Source: Alnus glutinosa (lineage: Eukaryota > Streptophyta > Magnoliopsida > Fagales > Betulaceae). Taken from it: DNA of 64,000 nucleotides. Under the pieces are notes generated by a model that had not been told where the DNA came from, ran no database searches, and saw only the letters and a program-made list of their open reading frames with translations. The stretch spans positions 23,711,628 through 23,775,627 of the forward strand of contig NC_084897.1 in the NCBI RefSeq assembly GCF_958979055.1. The letters run 5' to 3'. The position numbers were made by a program, and so were the translations under genes. Of this stretch, positions 45,429 to 57,816 are shown piece by piece. Numbering within the stretch: the first letter of the stretch is position 1; the number at the start of each line of letters is the position of its first letter.

Positions 45429-47210
45429 ATGGCGCTTCTATCTGCTTCTGCTCTCAAGATTGTTTCTCTTTCATCAGTCTCTCGTTGTTTTCTTCCTCGT
45501 AACGATCCTACCACCTTTTCTTCATCGCCATCGCAATCGTCCAAACACACGAGAAACTCTTTCAACTGCTCCTTTCGCCTTTCATATCGATTTTCTGCTG
45601 TGGAAGACGATGATGATACCGGGAACAATTGCAGCTTTGACGAAGCAATCGCGCTCTTCAACGACAGAGAATACTATAAATGCCATGACTTTCTTGAAGC
45701 TCTCTGGAACAAGGCTCAAGAGCCTACCAGAACTCTGATTCATGGCATTCTACAATGTGCTGTGGGATTTCATCACCTCTTTAATCAGGTTCGTACTTAA
45801 TTTGCAGGTTTAGCTTTAATTGTCGCAACTCTCAACCATCACTACCGCCATAAAAATTGGTTTTTCGGTTTTGACTGTTTGTGGTCAATTAGAACCATAG
45901 AGGAGCCATGATGGAGCTGGGAGAGGGACTGTGTAAGCTAAGAAAGATGAATTTTGAGAGCGGACCATTTCATCAGTTTGAGCAAGAGATTTCTGCAGCT
46001 CTGGATTTTATTTACCAGACCCAGATTGAATTAGCTGCATGTGAGTGAGCCCTATATACTAATCCCATTCATTCTATCCCACTTTCTTCGTATAGAAGGA
46101 ATAAAAGTCAATCAATAGTATAGTAGCACTCTCTCTCACGAGTTCCACGTTTCTTTCCCTAAATTAAGTCCTTATCATTTTTAGAGAATATAAATAGAGA
46201 TACGTTATGCGCATAATTTGTATATAAATTGTACATTCAATGCCGTTTGGCTTTTTTTTCTTCCTAAAAAATAAAACACAGCCAAAAGATATTGTGTGTA
46301 AAATTTGTATACAAATTATGTGCGAATAATTATCTGATGAGTGAATTATGAATAGGAGGTTGAGCACCTCGAATGCTCTAGGAGGTCTGACATCTCGAAT
46401 TGTCCAATTTCAATACAGTTTCCAGATTTCATTTATCATTTCTTGTTCATCTCGAATTGTTGAATTTCAATACAGTTTCTAGATTTCATTTATCATTTCT
46501 TGTTCATCAATTTCTTTCATCAGATGATCTGTACAATTAGACTCCTGGACCTTATATTGCCCCTAAGCTAAACTCTAACAATTGATATGGGCTTTACTAA
46601 CAACTACTAACTCAAGCCCATCCAGCCCACTAACACTAATGGTATTGTTACAAAAAGAGGCACTATTATGTCTCCATTGAGACTTGCTTGCCTTATTAGT
46701 CTCTCCTTAATAACCTTTGAAGATTAGTTTGGTACAAACAGGAAGCATTGGACCATTGGTGACTGATCCACGAGCGCTTATGATTTGAAATGACTAATGA
46801 AAAAATGTGCTCAGGAAAAAAAAAAAAAAAAAAGATAAAGACAAAAGTCTCTAATGAAATAATGTACTTTTTGTTTCGTTGTAAAACTGAGTCTCTGTAA
46901 TCAATATTGCTGAGGCTGTTATGATCTCATTGATATGATGGAAATGGATGCTGAGTATTCCTTTAATTCTTGGATTTTCGCAGGCACTGATGACCTTTGT
47001 CTTGCAATGGATCAATCAGAGAGGTCGTACCAACTTCTTGGGAGCTACGGTGCTGGACAACATCTTTATAGCCTACAAAGTGACCCTGATCAAATAATGT
47101 ACATTGTGTTTTGCCCTCAGAGGTCTTATGCTGCCAGTACGCCACCAAAGGTGAAGCTTCCGCTCCTTAATGCAACCAAAGAACACCTTGTGGCCTTTGA
47201 GTACAAGTGA
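45429..47210 (+). CDS. DUF309 domain protein, probably plastid
   Basis: Three exons, 45429-45788, 45893-46040 and 46984-47210, sum to 735 nt (244 residues) with in-phase GT-AG junctions. The first 55 residues are rich in Ser, Arg and Leu with few acidic residues, like a chloroplast transit peptide. The DUF309 core follows: FDEAIALFNDREYYKCHDFLEALW, then GILQCAVGFHHLFNQ across the first junction, and RGAMMELGEGLCKLRKM. This is the two-helix H-E...H signature of the family, whose biochemical role is unknown to me. The C-terminal part (LLGSYGAGQHLYSLQSDPDQ, ending HLVAFEYK) is a plant-type extension. The start is the first ATG and fits a transit peptide. Confidence 0.93.
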
Positions 47211-47410
47211 TTTTATGCTGAATGCAACTCTTTGTTGTTATTTATTGGATCAATTTGATCTATTATGTGTATATATATGTGCGTGTGTCAGTGTATCATA
47301 AATAATGACATAATGAAGTGGCATTAACAAATGGGTGTGGGTATACCATGTCTGTAATGTTAAATAAAATTGCTCTCTTTACCTCCAATGTTTCCTAAGT
47401 AGGCTATTCA

Positions 47411-49127
47411 GTCATTGCAAAATTATCTGTACGCTATAACTTCATTGTGGATACCGGCGGGAGAGTTAGAGAGTTCAGCACTTATGCAATTGGGAAAGGA
47501 TTTAAAGGGAGGAATAAATTCCTCAACGAGCATGAGAAGTATTACTTATCAAAAAATATTGGAAGTGAACCCGAAGGAGACTCTGAAAACTATAAGCAGG
47601 AACTGGTGAGGCTTGCAATCCGTGCATTGATTGAGGTAAACTCTATAGGCTGGTTTCCTGAATCATGAATTCATACTTCATTATTACATCTTTCTTGTTC
47701 CAGATTCTTGCCATCTGTATCTTCTGTGGTGCTAATTGTATATATATATTTTTCTGTAATCACTCAATTTTTAGCATTGGATATTCTGAAAGGTAATGTC
47801 CTCTGTAATGCATTCGGGTCATCCCAACAGTTTGGGCTGACCTTGTGGGTTGTTACTATGTATTAAATTTAAAAGTTTTATTTCTCGTTGGCGGGTACCT
47901 TTATTCCATAGGCATTGAGGGTAGGACATGATGCATTCATCTGCTTTGTATAGCCTTCCCCGAGTTTAATATGCAGTGTACGTTTGTCTGTTGTCAATTC
48001 ATCGTCACAAAGAAAATGATTTAGCATTCACTTGTGCCATGTTCTAAACTTGACTACCTTGAGATTGATTCTGTAAAGGTTAGCATGGCCGAGCTCTCAT
48101 TTTTTGACTATGTGGTTAACCATGGTTTACTTGTTATAGCTTCTCCCTTCAGTAGTAGAAGCCTGACTTAGAAAGGGTTCCTTATTTACACGCAACATGG
48201 AATTGCATTTTTATAGGGTTCCATATATGTATGTTTTTTTTTTTGGGTGGGGTGGGGGTAAGACACATTGGTGTGTGGATGCACATATAGGACTCTCTAG
48301 ATTTGGTGATGCTTAACAATGCCTTGGCACGAAAACTACGTTTTTAATCCTTAATTTCATTATGCATTCAAGTGATTTTAGTCTACCTATAATACACCCA
48401 ACACAGCAATCATGTATGGTTCTCTAGGGGATGTGTATCTCATTATAAGGCATCAGCTCATATATAGTTTGTTATATCGTCGGGTTTGCTTGTGGGAAAG
48501 GAGTTTTAAGCACAGCAAAATTATGTTCCGAATTGTAAATCTTACTGGTGAATTGATATGATTGGTAATAGATTGAAAACCATCTAAGGTTAATTATGTT
48601 AGAATGGTACAAAACTACAAATGGTCATTGGAAAGCACTATATATCAAATGGCAAGACATGACTAAGATCAAGTTAAACTACATCATGTAATCTAGTGCA
48701 CTTCCTTGGCATTTACGGTTTTTATTTCTCTAGTGGCTGCCACCTTTCACCTATAGCCCATTCTTAAGTATATTGGCATAAGAGTGTTAAATATGAGATT
48801 TTTTTTTTTTTTTTAATCTTTGGAACCATAGCATTTCTAATTGTTTGTGTTTTATATTTAGGTTTGTAAAACTGAGAAAGAGAACATGGAAGTTACCATC
48901 ATAACTTCGACGAATAAGGTGGAACAACTTGAGCAAATGAAGATTGATAAAATTATTTTCAAGATAGAGAGACTAATTAATAAAAATCTGAGACAGCAAG
49001 AACAGCGAGTAACTAGACCTGGCCCTGCAAAGAAAAAAAATGCTCATAAAAAGAAAAAAAAAAATGAGGAAATAACGCAAGTAAAGCATCTAATACATCG
49101 GCTGAAACTCAAATCGGCGTCGAGGTA
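47411..49127 (+). pseudogene. Proteasome alpha-7-like C-terminal gene fragment, two exons
   Basis: Exon A (about 47411-47635) and exon B (48862-49127) join at a clean GT...AG intron in one frame. The product includes REFSTYAIGKGFKGRN, then ELVRLAIRALIEVV across the junction, then NMEVTII and LEQMKIDKIIFKIE. By memory this follows the end of 20S proteasome subunit alpha-7 (FSxWKAxxxGRN, VKLAIRALLEVV, KNIEVAVM, LEEAEIDAIVAEIE). The N-terminal two thirds, with the proteasome fold entrance and catalytic-ring contacts, is missing, and the tail is Lys-rich and divergent. It starts about 200 bp after the DUF309 stop without its own promoter. Most likely a relic; expression is unknown. Confidence 0.6.
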
Positions 49128-49361
49128 GCAGCAGCCCCACTTCAACCACCGCCAAATGCATCGGCTGAAACTCAAGTCGTCGAGGCAACAGCGTCAACAT
49201 CGTCTTCAACATCACAAGCCAAAGCTGCCCTGGCATCACCATTACATGCCGCACCTCAATTCCTAGCTGCCTCTGTGCCCTCGTCACTGTCTCGCAACTC
49301 CACCGAAGAACATGGGGTTGGATGTTTTGTGGAGATTTTGGGGCTCTTGTTACGGCGGTAG
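49085..49361 (+). other. Ala/Ser/Thr-rich open stretch after the proteasome relic
   Basis: In a frame different from exon B, about 85 codons stay open with low-complexity Ala, Ser, Thr and Pro, including two near-identical units around ASAETQ. The frame change follows poly(A) runs at 49032-49065, so it may be the original frame of a longer tail after slippage. I do not recognise it. Confidence 0.35.
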
Positions 49362-49451
49362 CCATTTCTACAGAACATGGGGTATGAGAAGATTGAGAAT
49401 GCTCAAGATTAACAATTTTTTTTTGGGCTCTTGTTAAGATTGTGGAGATTA

Positions 49452-50539
49452 ATCGAAGAGCATGATGTTTTTTGCCTTTATGATCATCCCATGCCACAGC
49501 ATTCACACAAGAATGTTTGGCATATCTTGAATTTATTACAACTTTATTTATTTATGTATACTTGTTGCTGGTGGATTTTTACCTATCTAATGCATCTTTT
49601 GGTTGCTGCATCAATGACAAGCATACATGTCTTGAATAATAATGAAGGAACAAGAGCGAAAGGAATTCAAAATGTTGGTCCTTCTACTTCTTCTTGATTG
49701 AGGCCCAATGCCTTGTTATTGAGAAGAGGAGTCGCAGGATGAAATGCAAAGTGAGTTCTCTACTCAAACATTTTATGATGACCTGATAAGAGCATTTAGG
49801 GGAATTTGAGGATGAAAACCGAAAATTCCTTGAATGTAGTGAATTTCTTTTTCAATTTTTAGTTGTTGGATTGATTACGAATGGATACTTGAATTAACTT
49901 CTTGAGGGTTTTGGGTTGCTCTTATTTTGATTTGGGGGTTAATTTTTATGAATTCCGGTTGAGTTTGTGATTTGTGTCAACGAAATTGGTAGCACCAAAC
50001 TCAAGTACCGTCGTGTTTATATAATGGGCAGATGCTCTCACTTAAACCACTCAAGCCTAACACTCGGACAACATAATAGCCTAAGAGAAGTCACCACACG
50101 GATGCGAAGTTTTAAGACACTTGAAGTATGAAAAGTTTTAAGGAGTGGCTGCTATACTTGGAGTCGTGAGCTGTACGTGTGCATGTTAAACCAACTTTAA
50201 AAAGGGAAATCCCTCCTTTCCCATCTTGATTAAAAAAAGAGTAATGATTCACTACCACTTAAATATACAACTTTTCACCACCTTGCCTATGTGATAAGGT
50301 GATCTCCCACTACTTTTTAAATTTTTTTATTTTTTAAAAATAAATTAAGGTGGGGGACCACCTTGTCACATAGGTAAGGTGGTAAAAAGTTGTATATTTA
50401 GGTGGTAGTGAATCATTACTCTTAAAAAAAACTTAAAAAAAAAAGGACAGGTAAAAAGTTGATGTGGCAGCAAACTCACCCTATAAATGGGTGTCTTCGG
50501 ACAGTTTAAGGAGGAGCAGGAAAATTTAAGAAAAATAAA

Positions 50540-50571
<32 letters not shown>

Positions 50572-50773
50572 GTAGTTAGAAGCTGTCGCATAAAATAAAA
50601 ACAGAGAGACCCAAAAGTGTGTGAGAGAGAGAATTTGTTAATATGTAGAGAAATAAGAAATTGGGAAGAGAGAAGAGTAAAAGAAAGTGAGAGTCTGTAA
50701 GAGAGAGGGACGCAAGGTCATAGTTCAAGAGAGGGAACAAGAGTTATGAGAAAATGGATAAAATGTATAATTG
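49452..50773 (+). repeat. Dispersed 1.3-kb repeat, copy 2
   Basis: Collinear with 6363-7590. Unlike copy 1 it retains two short segments near its start (49481-49545 region and 'atgacaagcatacatgtc' near 49613), carries a MITE at 50239-50421, and has a (CT)n/(TA)n tract at 50541-50570 where copy 1 has its palindromic block. It begins within 100 bp of the low-complexity stretch after the proteasome relic. Confidence 0.8.
50239..50421. mobile_element. MITE, 183 bp, nearly perfect palindrome, 9-bp duplication
   Basis: Two arms of about 75 bp are almost perfect inverted copies (GAGTAATGATTCACTACCAC... facing ...GTGGTAGTGAATCATTACTC). The flanks are TTAAAAAAA on both sides (50230-50238 and 50422-50430). 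The same point of repeat copy 1 (about 7038-7065) has no such sequence, so copy 1 is a natural empty site. Mutator-like insertion is inferred from the 9-bp duplication. Confidence 0.88.
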
Positions 50774-50943
50774 CTAAAGATCCAATTGCAATAATGATAA
50801 TTATCTCAATGAAGATAATAAAGTGTCATCCATAGTTGAAAATAATAATAACTAGATAGTTTAAAAGTTATCACAATACATTGAATACAAAATGTTAGAA
50901 GATGTAGGGTAAATTAAGAGGTGAATAGTTGTAACAATTTATA

Positions 50944-51103
50944 ATGAGTAACGTTTCTTACACAACTTTTGCACAACTCTAACTACTTTTTTTTTTTTTT
51001 AATTTTTTTTTTTTATGATCAACTATTAGATTCGTGGGCCTTAAAAATTCAATGGTTGATCTTAAAAAAAAGTTGTTAAAGTTGTACAAAAAACATTACT
51101 CAT
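50944..51103. mobile_element. MITE, 160 bp, TTATA duplication
   Basis: The ends ATGAGTAACGTTTCTTACACAACTTT and AAAGTTGTACAAAAAACATTACTCAT are imperfectly inverted. TTATA flanks both sides (50939-50943 and 51104-51108). The centre is T-rich. The ends 'gagtaa' and 'ttactc' resemble those of the MITE at 50239, but the arms differ. Confidence 0.65.
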
Positions 51104-51242
51104 TTATAATTGTGATAGAAGTTCTATCGGGAACAATTTCCTGTTATGGAAGAAGAAAAGAAAAATACCATTGCCCGGGTAGTTTAGCTTTTAGCTTTGA
51201 ATTGGTACACCCTAAGAGTAGGAGTGTTTTGATATAGGATAG

Positions 51243-51378
51243 AGAAATGATAGAATTACAATAAGTGCATTACAATTACATAACTCCAAGACACATTGGA
51301 GAGGATCCACATGTGTGGGACCCACCTCAATATGCTTTGGAGTTGTGCACTTCTAATGCATGTATCATTTTCCGATAG
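51243..51378. repeat. Palindromic MITE-like block
   Basis: 'gaaatgatag...gcattacaa...taactccaa' faces 'ttggagttgtgcac...tgcatgtatcattttc'. The centre contains 'ccacatgtgtgg'. It is related in layout to 7251-7363. The boundaries are approximate. Confidence 0.55.
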
Positions 51379-51591
51379 AATATTGTACCTTTACAATTCT
51401 ATGAATAAACATTGATTGCTACATGGAAATCAATATTGATGCATTCAGATTCTTTGAATATTTCTGATTATGTAACTTTTAGCTTTTAAGGGTAAAATAC
51501 ACTTACACTTGGGGTTTAATGTATTTTATTAGCATCTAATTGTTTTAATCACTTATTTGATATTTCCATCACATTATAACCTTTTATTTTA

Positions 51592-52232
51592 GGGTTAAAT
51601 GCATTTTAGGTACTTAAGTTTTGAAAATTTTATTTTTAATACTTGAGTTTCAATTTGTATCATAGATGGTACCTCAATTTTGAGAAAAGATTGAATTGGT
51701 ACCTCAGTCAAGTTTTCCGTCTAAAAGCTAACGGTCTGCCACGTGTCAACTTTGAGGGTTGACTCGTGTTATAGTATAAAAAAATGAAAAAATTAAATAA
51801 TATTAAAACTTAAAAAAATTGAAAAAAAGAAAAAGAAAAAGAAGAGGTTTTTGGCCCTTGGGGGTGACTCCGCCACCCCCATGGACCAAAACGCTTCAAT
51901 TTTTTCTTTTGTTTAGCCACCCTCATGGTGCCACCCCCGGTCACCCCACCCCCATGGTGGCCAAGGATCCACCCTCTTCTTTTTATTATTATTTATTTAT
52001 TTATTAAGTTTTTAATATATTTTTTTTAGTTTTTTTTTTAATTTTATAATTAATTTTTAAAGATTTTTTATTTTTGTAATTTTTTATATTGTGATGTGTC
52101 AACCTGATACATAATAAACCGTTAATTTTTAAATAAAAAACTTAACTGAGATACCAATTCGGACTTTCCTCAAAATTGAAATATCAAAAATTAAAATTTT
52201 TAAAACTCAGGTACTACAAATGTATTTAACTA
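51592..52232. mobile_element. MULE-like MITE with GC-rich core, downstream of SPT2
   Basis: The inverted ends are GGGTTAAATGCATTTTAGGTAC and, read inward from the right, TAGTTAAATACATTTGTAGTAC. Nine-base flanks TTTATTTTA (51583-51591) and CTTATTTTA (52233-52241) match 8 of 9. Arms carry 'gccacgtgtcaac' and 'gatgtgtcaac'; the core at 51848-51975 is a block of GCCACCCCCATGG words between A- and T-rich runs. Confidence 0.78.
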
Positions 52233-52566
52233 CTTATTTTAAAATGAAATTTATGTAATTTTTTATCGTCATAAATGCCTACGTTCTCGTCCTCTTTTTC
52301 CGTTTTATTTTATTGTCCATTTCAGTCAAATTGCGCACAAACTAGCGCGCGGGAGATATTGCCATCACCAAAATACATGCCCCTATCGACAGCTGCCACA
52401 CGATCTTCTAGCCAAAAACACACGTAAAATCGGCGATAAGACAACCTTACAATTGAAGAATGAACCGGTACAATAATTTAGCAAATTTGGCATCAAAAAA
52501 AGGATTCCAACTACAACAAAATACTAATATGGAACGAAGAGGGGTATGAAATTCCCTTCGGTCTCA

Positions 52567-54627
52567 CTAATGGCCCAGCTTACGCTTCTTCAACTTTCTC
52601 AACCGCTCCCTTTCCTCTTCTTCCTCTATCAAGCGAAGTTGCTCTTCGTCTTCCTTCCTCGCAATTTTTTCACTATAAAAAATTTAAGATAATAGGTAAA
52701 CAAAAACATTAGCCAAGACACAAACCAGAATAGAGCTTAGGTGAGGGAAAGAAACAGGAAGGAAGTGAACATGATTTCATCAAATTGGAGAAAATATTTA
52801 AGCAATATGCTAATTTAAGAAAAAGGTAAGCAATGCAAACCTTCTTCTCTCCTCCTCCATGATATCCTCAAAGTTTGCTTCCATATCACTATCATCACCA
52901 TAATCATCATACCTGTTGGGATTGTACCTGCAAAAACATTCACCAGTTTGATCATCAGATGTAAAACATGAGTCTTTGTTTTCAATTTTCTCAATTTTTT
53001 TTTTCCTAGAAAAGCACCAAAGTAGCTGTGCCACAATTGCCTTTTCCGTTTTACCTTAGGTCAAATTCAAACTCTGTGTACCCAAATCTCTCCAACCCTT
53101 GACAAAACAACAATCCACATCCATTTTCTCAAACAAATTGGCCATTCTGTTTAAAGTATTACAATTCTGACAAGAGACTTAATCAATGCACAATTAAAAA
53201 GCACTTTTAACTGAGCAATTGTCTTTTTCATGTGAACAATTACAGAAGAATGAGTAGTCGACCACATACGATTTTTTTAAATCAACCTGAGACTTCTTCA
53301 CACCATTGTACCCAGTAAAAGAGAGAAATAAATACGTAAAGGGGTAAAGAAACCCTTTACCTGAACATTTGTCTGATCATACTAATAGCCTCACCATCTT
53401 CATCATCAGAATACCGTGTGAGAGGCTTTTTCTTGGGACGATGGTCCTGTGAAGTCGGATGTGATGGAACTTGCTTATGTGGCTTGTTTATCTGTTAAAA
53501 TTTCATGATAGGGAGAAGACATTATGAATATTAACAAATAATTGCAATGTAATTTCCCAAAAAAACTGACAGGCCAAAGTACAGGTGTGAGTGAGGGTGT
53601 GCGAAGAGCGGACACAAACCTGTGGTTTTGACGATGTCATAGGCTGTTTTGGCATCATTTTAGATTTCTTAGGCTCTTCTAGTCCCTTTTTCTGTTCCAA
53701 GCGCTGCTTTGGTACCGATGACTGCAACTTTGAAGTGAGAGGTTTCTGCAAACCAGGTGTGTAATTTTTTGCACCTGGTGCCAAAGCCTTCTTCTCCATG
53801 GTAGCAACAGGCTTCTTCAAAGGCAAGCCTTTTGGCCCTGTAGGCCGGCCAGGCCCATTCCTGATGTTGCTATCAAGCTGTCTTCTAGGATCCACCGAGG
53901 AAAAATTGGGCTTATTCGCAGAAGTCAACTTGTTAGAACCTGTTTTGGAATACGATTGGCCATTCTGCGCCGCAGAAACTGTTTTCCTTTCTTCATGCGT
54001 GCCATGAAGACGTTTGCCACTATTGCCCAAAGGTTTACTCTTCAATGGCACTTGAGTTGATCGCGCCTCTTCAACATCAGCAAAAAACCTGTATAAGTTT
54101 TCTCAATGAAATAGTATGATTTAAGCACAATATATCAAGAGCTAGACAGATATAATAAAGCAGCAACACACCAGAATTTGGAAAGGAGACATTTCTAGGC
54201 CGAGGTTCTTTAGCAGGAGCTGGAAGCTCTGCATCCTCAGATAATAGGAAGGAGTAATCTCTTGTATCCTTAAGTTTTTGTACTTTAGTTTTTAACTGCA
54301 AATAAAGAAAATTTATTGCATTGGTGAAAACAGCTCAAAAGCAAATTGTCAATGTTCACAAACACAAAACAGACAGCTCTATAATACCTCACTTCTCACT
54401 TTGGGTAGCTGGTCACGTGAACCAGGTCTTGATTCCTTAGAGGTTGAAGAGTTCTTTTTGTTCTGCAAGGGCCAGTAACATAATCAATATAAAAACATCT
54501 AATATGAAGTTAAGAGCGAAATAAAAACTACAGGGCATTTCCATTATGCACATATTCCCAACGTCACAATCCATAACACCACAAGTGAAAAAGGAATCAG
54601 GAAGCACGTCAAAGAGAAAAGGAACCA

Positions 54628-54666
<39 letters not shown>

Positions 54667-56563
54667 ACTAGCCAACATCTGGACCATGGAATTCAACTTC
54701 TTGAATATTAGACAACACAGAATCATCAAATCCTCCATCACTATTGATTTTGGTGTAAAATTCCTCTAGAAAACAAGACAGACAAAATTGTTTTTCTCCT
54801 TACAAGTCAAAGCGAGAGCATCAAGAAGTAATAACACTGAAAAGAAAAAATCCATTTATGTTGAGTAATATATGAACTGTTGTTAGAAGAAGGGGGGGGG
54901 GGGGAGGGGGTATACAGCCTAAGGAGGAAAAGATTCCTAGAAAGAGAAAAATGGAATAAAATTACGTTGACAATAAAAAAGGATAAAAATAATAACAAGA
55001 AAGTACAATACCATGATTTGTTTGTCTCACTATCCACAACCAAATATTTTCAAACGCAAGAATACTTGAAAATATATAAGTAACGGACGTGTATTTCCAC
55101 ACGACCATAATCCTCTAGTGGAAAATATAGCCATAAAAAAAGTGTCTGAAAAAGCTAGATAAATTGGCACGGATTCATTTCAAAAAAAAAAAAATAGAAC
55201 ATAAAGAAATCCGAGTCTTATTTGAGCATAACAGCATCCCCAATAAGGGTCTCATACTTCTGAGGCATGAAACTAAACAACTTTATAAATATTTCCAGAG
55301 GCAGCTTCCCTGAACCTCACCTACAAGTCAGCTTTGAGAATCCTTTCAAAAAACGGGGGGGAGGGGGAGTAATGTTCTAAATTTACAATACAGAACTTGT
55401 TTGGATGGTTCACTCTATACTAACATTATTTTATGTAAAATCATGTTAATTCATTCAAGAGAATGAACCAAACATTTATTTTAGTAATCTTCCCAAATTA
55501 TTCAAAATAACATAAAGTTTAAATAATTAAAAGTGCTCAGCAAACTCACTTTGTATGTATGTGTGCATCCAAAGGTCCAAGTTTTAATTAGGGGCACACA
55601 TAATTAAAACTTGTTTGGATGGTTCAGTCTATACTACCATTATTTTATGTAAAATCATGTTAATTCATTCAAGAGAATGAACCAAACATTTAGTAATCTT
55701 CCCAAAGCGCAATCAAGTACACATGAAGTATACAAGAAAGGCATCTAAGAGGAAATAGAAAATAATACAAGGAAATCATTAAAACTAAACGTTAAAGGTG
55801 CGAGGAACGCAGCCGACCAAGAGTACAAATTATTCAAAATAAATAAAGATTTAAATAATTAAAAGTGCTCGGCAAAATCATCACTTTGGATGTATGTGTG
55901 TCCCTAGGGTCCAATCAAATGGTAAGTAAAAAATCTTAATAAACATGAATATGGCAGCTTGAGAAAAAGATCAGATTAGCAGAAGTCCTATGACATATCT
56001 CAAGACAGCGATTTAAAGTACATACGCTATGGAGGGAGTTTGGAAGTCTAGACGGCAAATGCTGGGTTTCTAACAATGACTTGCTTTCTTGTATTACTCT
56101 TTGAGCAATTACTGGTTGAGAAGGGCCAAAGAATGATCCATAACTGCAGAAATAAGCAAAATTAGATATTTAGAAATCTATACCACTGTAAACTTCATTT
56201 ACTAATATCAACATGGAATATAAAACAAAACATTAAGCATCACAAAGCAAAAGACATTAAAACCATATTATTTGATAGCAGACTCTTACTATTGCAATTC
56301 CAACTACTGTCCCACTCAGTGGGGAAGGGCAGTAGCCAATGCACATCTGTCTTAACTTTTCTCCAATATAGTATCGATGTACTGTTTTAATGTTACCAAA
56401 CACAGAACCACATTCACACACACAAGTATGCCTGTCAGGCTGTGATAGTCCTATTTTTTTAAAAAAAAAAAATTCGAGTCAACAAGCCTGTATCATGCTA
56501 AGCCAAGATGTTCATGCAACAAAGATCATCACCAAACTGCTACCATCAAAACATTCACATTCA

Positions 56564-56594
<31 letters not shown>

Positions 56595-57784
56595 GTGTGT
56601 GCGTGTGTGTATGTGTATGACGTGTGTGCGTGTGTGTATGTGCATGTATGTATGTTTGCGTGTGTGTGTGTGTGTGTATCACGTTAATAGCAATAGAAGA
56701 CATTATCAACACACATGTAAACATCTATTTTCAGATTGCAACAAATGTTATTTCAGTTAATTGAGTTCATTTTAGTTATATTATTTGTTCCTTATAAATT
56801 ATTATCATATTAAGTGTTGGATTATTACAATAATGAGTTCTAGCTCAAATAGCATCTATTCCCTCAAATAAGAACTAGGTAGAGGAAGATATCGTGAATT
56901 CAAGACTCATCAGGTGTGTCTGTAACTTGCTTACCAAGAAACATTAAATCTTCTACTACAATTTAACCTACGGTACACATTGGAATGGTCAAACTTTTTT
57001 TTCTTTTTGAATACTCATCAGGTGTGTCCGTGGCCAATAGAACCCTCTGTAAGTCTCATCTAAAGAGCATATAAAGTTAATCCAAAAACGGCAAATGTTA
57101 TTTTTTCTCAAAGTCTCAAGATATTGAAAGCTTATAGGCCAACTATTCATTCATTGATAACAGGTCATCAAATCAAGCAACATATTAAATCTTTATCTAC
57201 TAAAAACTGCTTAGGAAGAGCATCTTATTGTCACTTTTCAAGTTCAGGTACCATCAATCTGGCATTAGTTCAGTTGGAATGTATGCATAAAAAGATAGCC
57301 AATCAACACATTGGCAACTATATCTGCAAAATGTAAATCCTTGTAATATAAGACTGACAGAAGGGTAGGAAAAAATAAAAACTATATGGTTCCTTCGAAG
57401 GCATTTAAAATGACAATGCCTGATGAGCTTAAACAAATAGCCATGCAAACAACAATGGTATTTTATTTTAAGTTGAGAGAAATGACCCAAACGTGACTAT
57501 AACTCAAGAAGAGAGCTTCAAAATTTAGCAGCTCATTGGTAAGGAACACTATGAACAATACAAAAGCAAATACCCCCACACACATTTAAAAAAACAAAAA
57601 CAAAAAAAATTTCATGTCGGTGCTGATATATATCATCATAATTAAATTACATTGTGATAGACAATAACATACCTATGTATCAATAAAAGTTATCTAAATA
57701 TGAAAAGTGAGCTGTTACTACTGAAAATTCCAAAGTTGACCATGCAAAACAACAAATTAAAATCCAAGCCACCACCTCCCACCC

Positions 57785-57816
<32 letters not shown>

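Noticed and set aside
53503..54051. SPT2 exon 6 read as a single-exon gene
   Set aside because: Its real ends are splice sites at 54068 and 53620; the terminal residues of the open frame are intron.
56512..56724. Thr/His repeat frame
   Set aside because: It is the translation of a CA/TG microsatellite.
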